Assembly (NCBI GenBank): GCA_025963265.1
Contig: JAOPUY010000107.1
Span: 1 to 7,000, forward strand
Direction of reading: 5' to 3'
From: Frankiales bacterium
GTDB taxonomy: Bacteria > Actinomycetota > Actinomycetes > Mycobacteriales > Jatrophihabitantaceae
DNA: 7,000 bases
In this document: one piece after another, positions 5,471 through 7,000 of the stretch
Numbering within the stretch: position 1 is the first letter of the stretch
How the letters are laid out: every line of letters starts with the position of its first letter
The notes under the pieces: model-generated
Seen by the model: only the letters and a program-made list of their open reading frames with translations
Told to the model about the DNA's origin: nothing
Databases searched by the model: none
Position numbers and translations under genes: made by a program

Positions 5471-6715
5471 GTGGTCGACGTGGCACAACCGGGTGAGGCA
5501 GCAACCGAGGCGGTATCCGGCGAAGTGCTGACCAGCGACGTGGTGACCAGCGACGGAGTGACCAGCGACGTGGTGACCGGCGACGTGGTGACCGGCGACG
5601 AATCGGCGGCTACCGAGCTACTGCTCGCCGTCGACGGCAACTCCTTGGTGCACCGCAGTTTCCACGCGCTCGCGGCCACCGGCATGCGATCGCCCGACGG
5701 CGCCCCGATGTGGGCGGTGCGCGGTCTGCTCACCCAGCTGGTGGCGGCGGTGGAACGGATCGGCCCGACCGCGGTCGTGGTCGGGTTCGACGATCCGCGG
5801 GCCAGCCTGCGACGGGACAAGTGGCCGCAGTACAAAGCGAACCGGGTCGAGAAGCTCGACAGCCTCGTGCAGCAGCTCGAACTCGCCGTCCTCGTCCTAC
5901 GCGAACTGGGCATCCAGGTGATCGTGCCGACGGGTCTCGAGGCCGACGACGTGTTGGCCGCGGCCGCTCGGCACGCCTCGGTCACGGCTGGCCGGACGGT
6001 CATCATGACGTCGGACCGCGACTCCTTCGCCCTCATCGACGACCACACGACGGTGCTTCGGATCATCAACGGCGGGGTTGAGGCCTCACCGCTGCTGTCC
6101 TCGGCCCGGCTGTACACCAAGCTCGGGGTCACCCCGGCCCAGTACCGGGACTTCGCGGCGCTGCGGGGCGACCCGTCGGACAATCTCCCCGGCGTCCGCG
6201 GCATCGGTCCCAAGACGGCGGCCAAGCTGCTCTCGGCGCTGGGCAGCGCTCGGGCCGCCTTCGACGACATCGACTGCGGCGGTGAACACGTGCTGCGAGC
6301 GGTGGGAGCCGGGGCGCTGGCCCGGCTGCGTGAGCCGACCGCGCGCGAGTCGTGGAGCCTCAACTGTCAGGTCATGGCCCTGCACGACACAGTCGATCTG
6401 GCGCTGACGCGCGCCGGCGGTCCGGGTCGGCTGCCGCTGGATTCCGCCGTGGTCCGCGCGGTCTTCACCGATCATCAGCTGCCGGCGAGCACGCCGACCG
6501 CGCTGCGGGCGTTATGCCACGAGCAGTCCGATGGCCCGGCCGTCCGTTACGCCGTCAGCGGCGGGCGCGGTCAGCATCAGGATCAAGACGGCGGTGCTTT
6601 CGGCGGTCAGAGCGGGCGTTCCGGCGGTTGGCGCGGCGCTCGCCACGGCCGGATGGCCAACCGGGCCAAGCAAGCCAGCGCGCCGCAGGCCGAGCAGCTC
6701 TCGCTGTTCGGCTGA
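5471..6715 (+). CDS. Stand-alone 5'-3' exonuclease / flap endonuclease with C-terminal clamp-binding motif
   Basis: This 414-residue protein matches the 5' nuclease domain found at the N-terminus of DNA polymerase I and in free-standing flap endonucleases such as mycobacterial FenA, which remove RNA primers and 5' flaps. Likely metal ligands and conserved sites are in order: D55 (AVDGNS), D107-D108 (FDDPR), E157/D159/D160 (LEADD), D182/D184 (TSDRD), D234/D237 (GDPSDN), then a helix-hairpin-helix (GVRGIGPKTAAKLL, about 241-254) that binds DNA. Residues 1-50 are an extension with a fivefold 15-bp repeat. Residues about 345-408 are a Gly/Arg/Gln-rich, probably disordered tail ending in Q409-L-S-L-F413, the consensus bacterial sliding-clamp motif. 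No polymerase domain follows, so it is not a truncated PolA. The nuclease core alone is about 300 residues; the extensions explain the extra length. Start: GTG 5471, with GAGG 4 bases upstream (5463-5466). GTG 5480 and several GTGs inside the repeat are in frame, so the true N-terminus may be shorter. Confidence 0.93.
   Translation: MVDVAQPGEAATEAVSGEVLTSDVVTSDGVTSDVVTGDVVTGDESAATELLLAVDGNSLVHRSFHALAATGMRSPDGAPMWAVRGLLTQLVAAVERIGPTAVVVGFDDPRASLRRDKWPQYKANRVEKLDSLVQQLELAVLVLRELGIQVIVPTGLEADDVLAAAARHASVTAGRTVIMTSDRDSFALIDDHTTVLRIINGGVEASPLLSSARLYTKLGVTPAQYRDFAALRGDPSDNLPGVRGIGPKTAAKLLSALGSARAAFDDIDCGGEHVLRAVGAGALARLREPTARESWSLNCQVMALHDTVDLALTRAGGPGRLPLDSAVVRAVFTDHQLPASTPTALRALCHEQSDGPAVRYAVSGGRGQHQDQDGGAFGGQSGRSGGWRGARHGRMANRAKQASAPQAEQLSLFG
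5522..5596 (+). repeat. Five-copy 15-bp tandem repeat in the exonuclease N-terminus
   Basis: Five consecutive 15-bp units resemble GACGTGGTGACCAGC and code for EVLTS, DVVTS, DGVTS, DVVTG and DVVTG (residues 18-42 from GTG 5471). The last two units are identical in DNA sequence. Every unit contains at least one in-frame GTG. The repeat lies wholly before the catalytic core, which begins near residue 50, so copy-number change would alter only the acidic extension. Confidence 0.88.
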
Positions 6716-6729
6716 GGCCGGGCACCTCA
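6713..6729. terminator. Weak hairpin at the convergent junction
   Basis: TGAGG (6713-6717, containing the exonuclease stop) pairs with CCTCA (6725-6729) across a 7-base loop. The two convergent genes end only 24 bases apart, so some transcription end point is expected here. The stem is only 5 bp and no U-tract follows, so this is a tentative call. Confidence 0.22.
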
Positions 6730-6739
6730 CCGAGCGAGC

Positions 6740-7000
6740 TCACGACGAGGTCGAGTTGTACCGCCTCGTGGCCAGGTAGCCGAACACCAGTCCGATGCCG
6801 GCCGTCCAGGCCAGCGACTCAAGCACCAGCACCGTCGTTCCTTGGCCGCCGAAGAGCTCAGCCCGTTGCGCTGCGCTGACATCGCCGATCGTCAGCGATC
6901 GGACGGCGTTGATCACGAGGGTCACCGGTTGGTGATCGGCGAAGGCCCGCAGCCAACTCGGCATGGTCGAGGTCGGCACGAAGGCGCTGCTGGCGAAGGT
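6740..7000 (-). CDS. ABC-2 type transporter permease (DrrB-like), C-terminal part
   Basis: The minus strand is open from the right edge to a TGA at 6742-6740, giving the last 86 residues. The segment AFVPTSTMPSWLRAFADHQP (residues 6-25 of this fragment) is the signature of DrrB-family ABC-2 permeases, the membrane partners of DrrA-type ATPases in drug, lipid or antibiotic export. One hydrophobic helix (near VLVLESLAWTAGIGLVFGYL) precedes a short basic tail (ATRRYNSTSS), as usual at the end of this family. The start, the other membrane helices and any partner ATPase gene lie beyond the window; in this family the ATPase gene is usually immediately upstream, which would be to the right. An in-frame GTG at 6979 is an internal Val of the signature, not a start. 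The substrate cannot be inferred. Confidence 0.88.
   Translation of the reverse strand, partial: TFASSAFVPTSTMPSWLRAFADHQPVTLVINAVRSLTIGDVSAAQRAELFGGQGTTVLVLESLAWTAGIGLVFGYLATRRYNSTSS

Noticed and set aside
5410..5496. ATG overlapping the helicase stop (ATGA), opening a 28-codon frame
   Set aside because: The product is very short and Arg/Gly/Ser-rich, it overlaps the exonuclease start in another frame, and no ribosome site is seen. Translational coupling cannot be excluded but is unsupported.
5431..6363. 310-codon minus-strand open frame starting opposite the exonuclease
   Set aside because: It is Ser/Arg/Thr-rich antisense; its repeats mirror the 15-bp exonuclease repeat.

Overview
The window is strongly GC-rich DNA with GTG starts, short intergenic gaps and protein families typical of high-GC Gram-positive bacteria (Actinomycetota). 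The RecQ-type helicase carrying a phosphoribosyltransferase-like tail, the DrrB-type ABC permease and the ADxLYLAxYP membrane sensor all fit that phylum. In-frame TTA leucine codons occur in three housekeeping-type genes (2774, 3329, 5153 and 6512), so the strict TTA avoidance of Streptomyces is not seen. The genus cannot be fixed from sequence alone; a Frankiales or Nakamurellales-like organism is only a guess.

Layout: (1) 1-410, minus strand: 5' end of a gene for a secreted protein with a signal peptide and a Ser/Pro/Thr-rich pentapeptide repeat, running off the left edge. (2) 411-559: divergent spacer. (3) 560-2800, plus: a membrane-bound GGDEF-EAL protein with about ten predicted membrane helices and apparently intact cyclase, inhibitory-site and phosphodiesterase motifs. 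(4) 2817-3008, minus: a 63-residue protein with a possible zinc site, convergent with the previous gene and divergent from the next. (5) 3009-3124: a short control region with a minus-strand promoter candidate and a perfect inverted repeat. (6) 3125-5413, plus: a RecQ-type helicase fused to a ComF-like phosphoribosyltransferase domain. (7) 5471-6715, plus: a stand-alone 5'-3' exonuclease/flap endonuclease with a 15-bp repeat in its N-terminal extension and a DnaN-clamp-binding motif at its C-terminus. (8) 6740-7000, minus: C-terminal end of an ABC-2 (DrrB-type) permease, running off the right edge.

The helicase and exonuclease genes are on the same strand, 57 bases apart, and may be co-transcribed. 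Together they look like a DNA repair or replication-completion pair: a 3'-5' unwinding enzyme plus a flap/5' nuclease that may be recruited to the sliding clamp. The c-di-GMP protein, the secreted protein and the permease have no evident functional link to this pair. I found no RNA gene, CRISPR array, insertion sequence or phage gene. I also do not see a clearly novel multi-gene system. The points most worth following are the helicase-phosphoribosyltransferase fusion, the clamp motif on the exonuclease, and the small Cys/His protein sharing a control region with the helicase.
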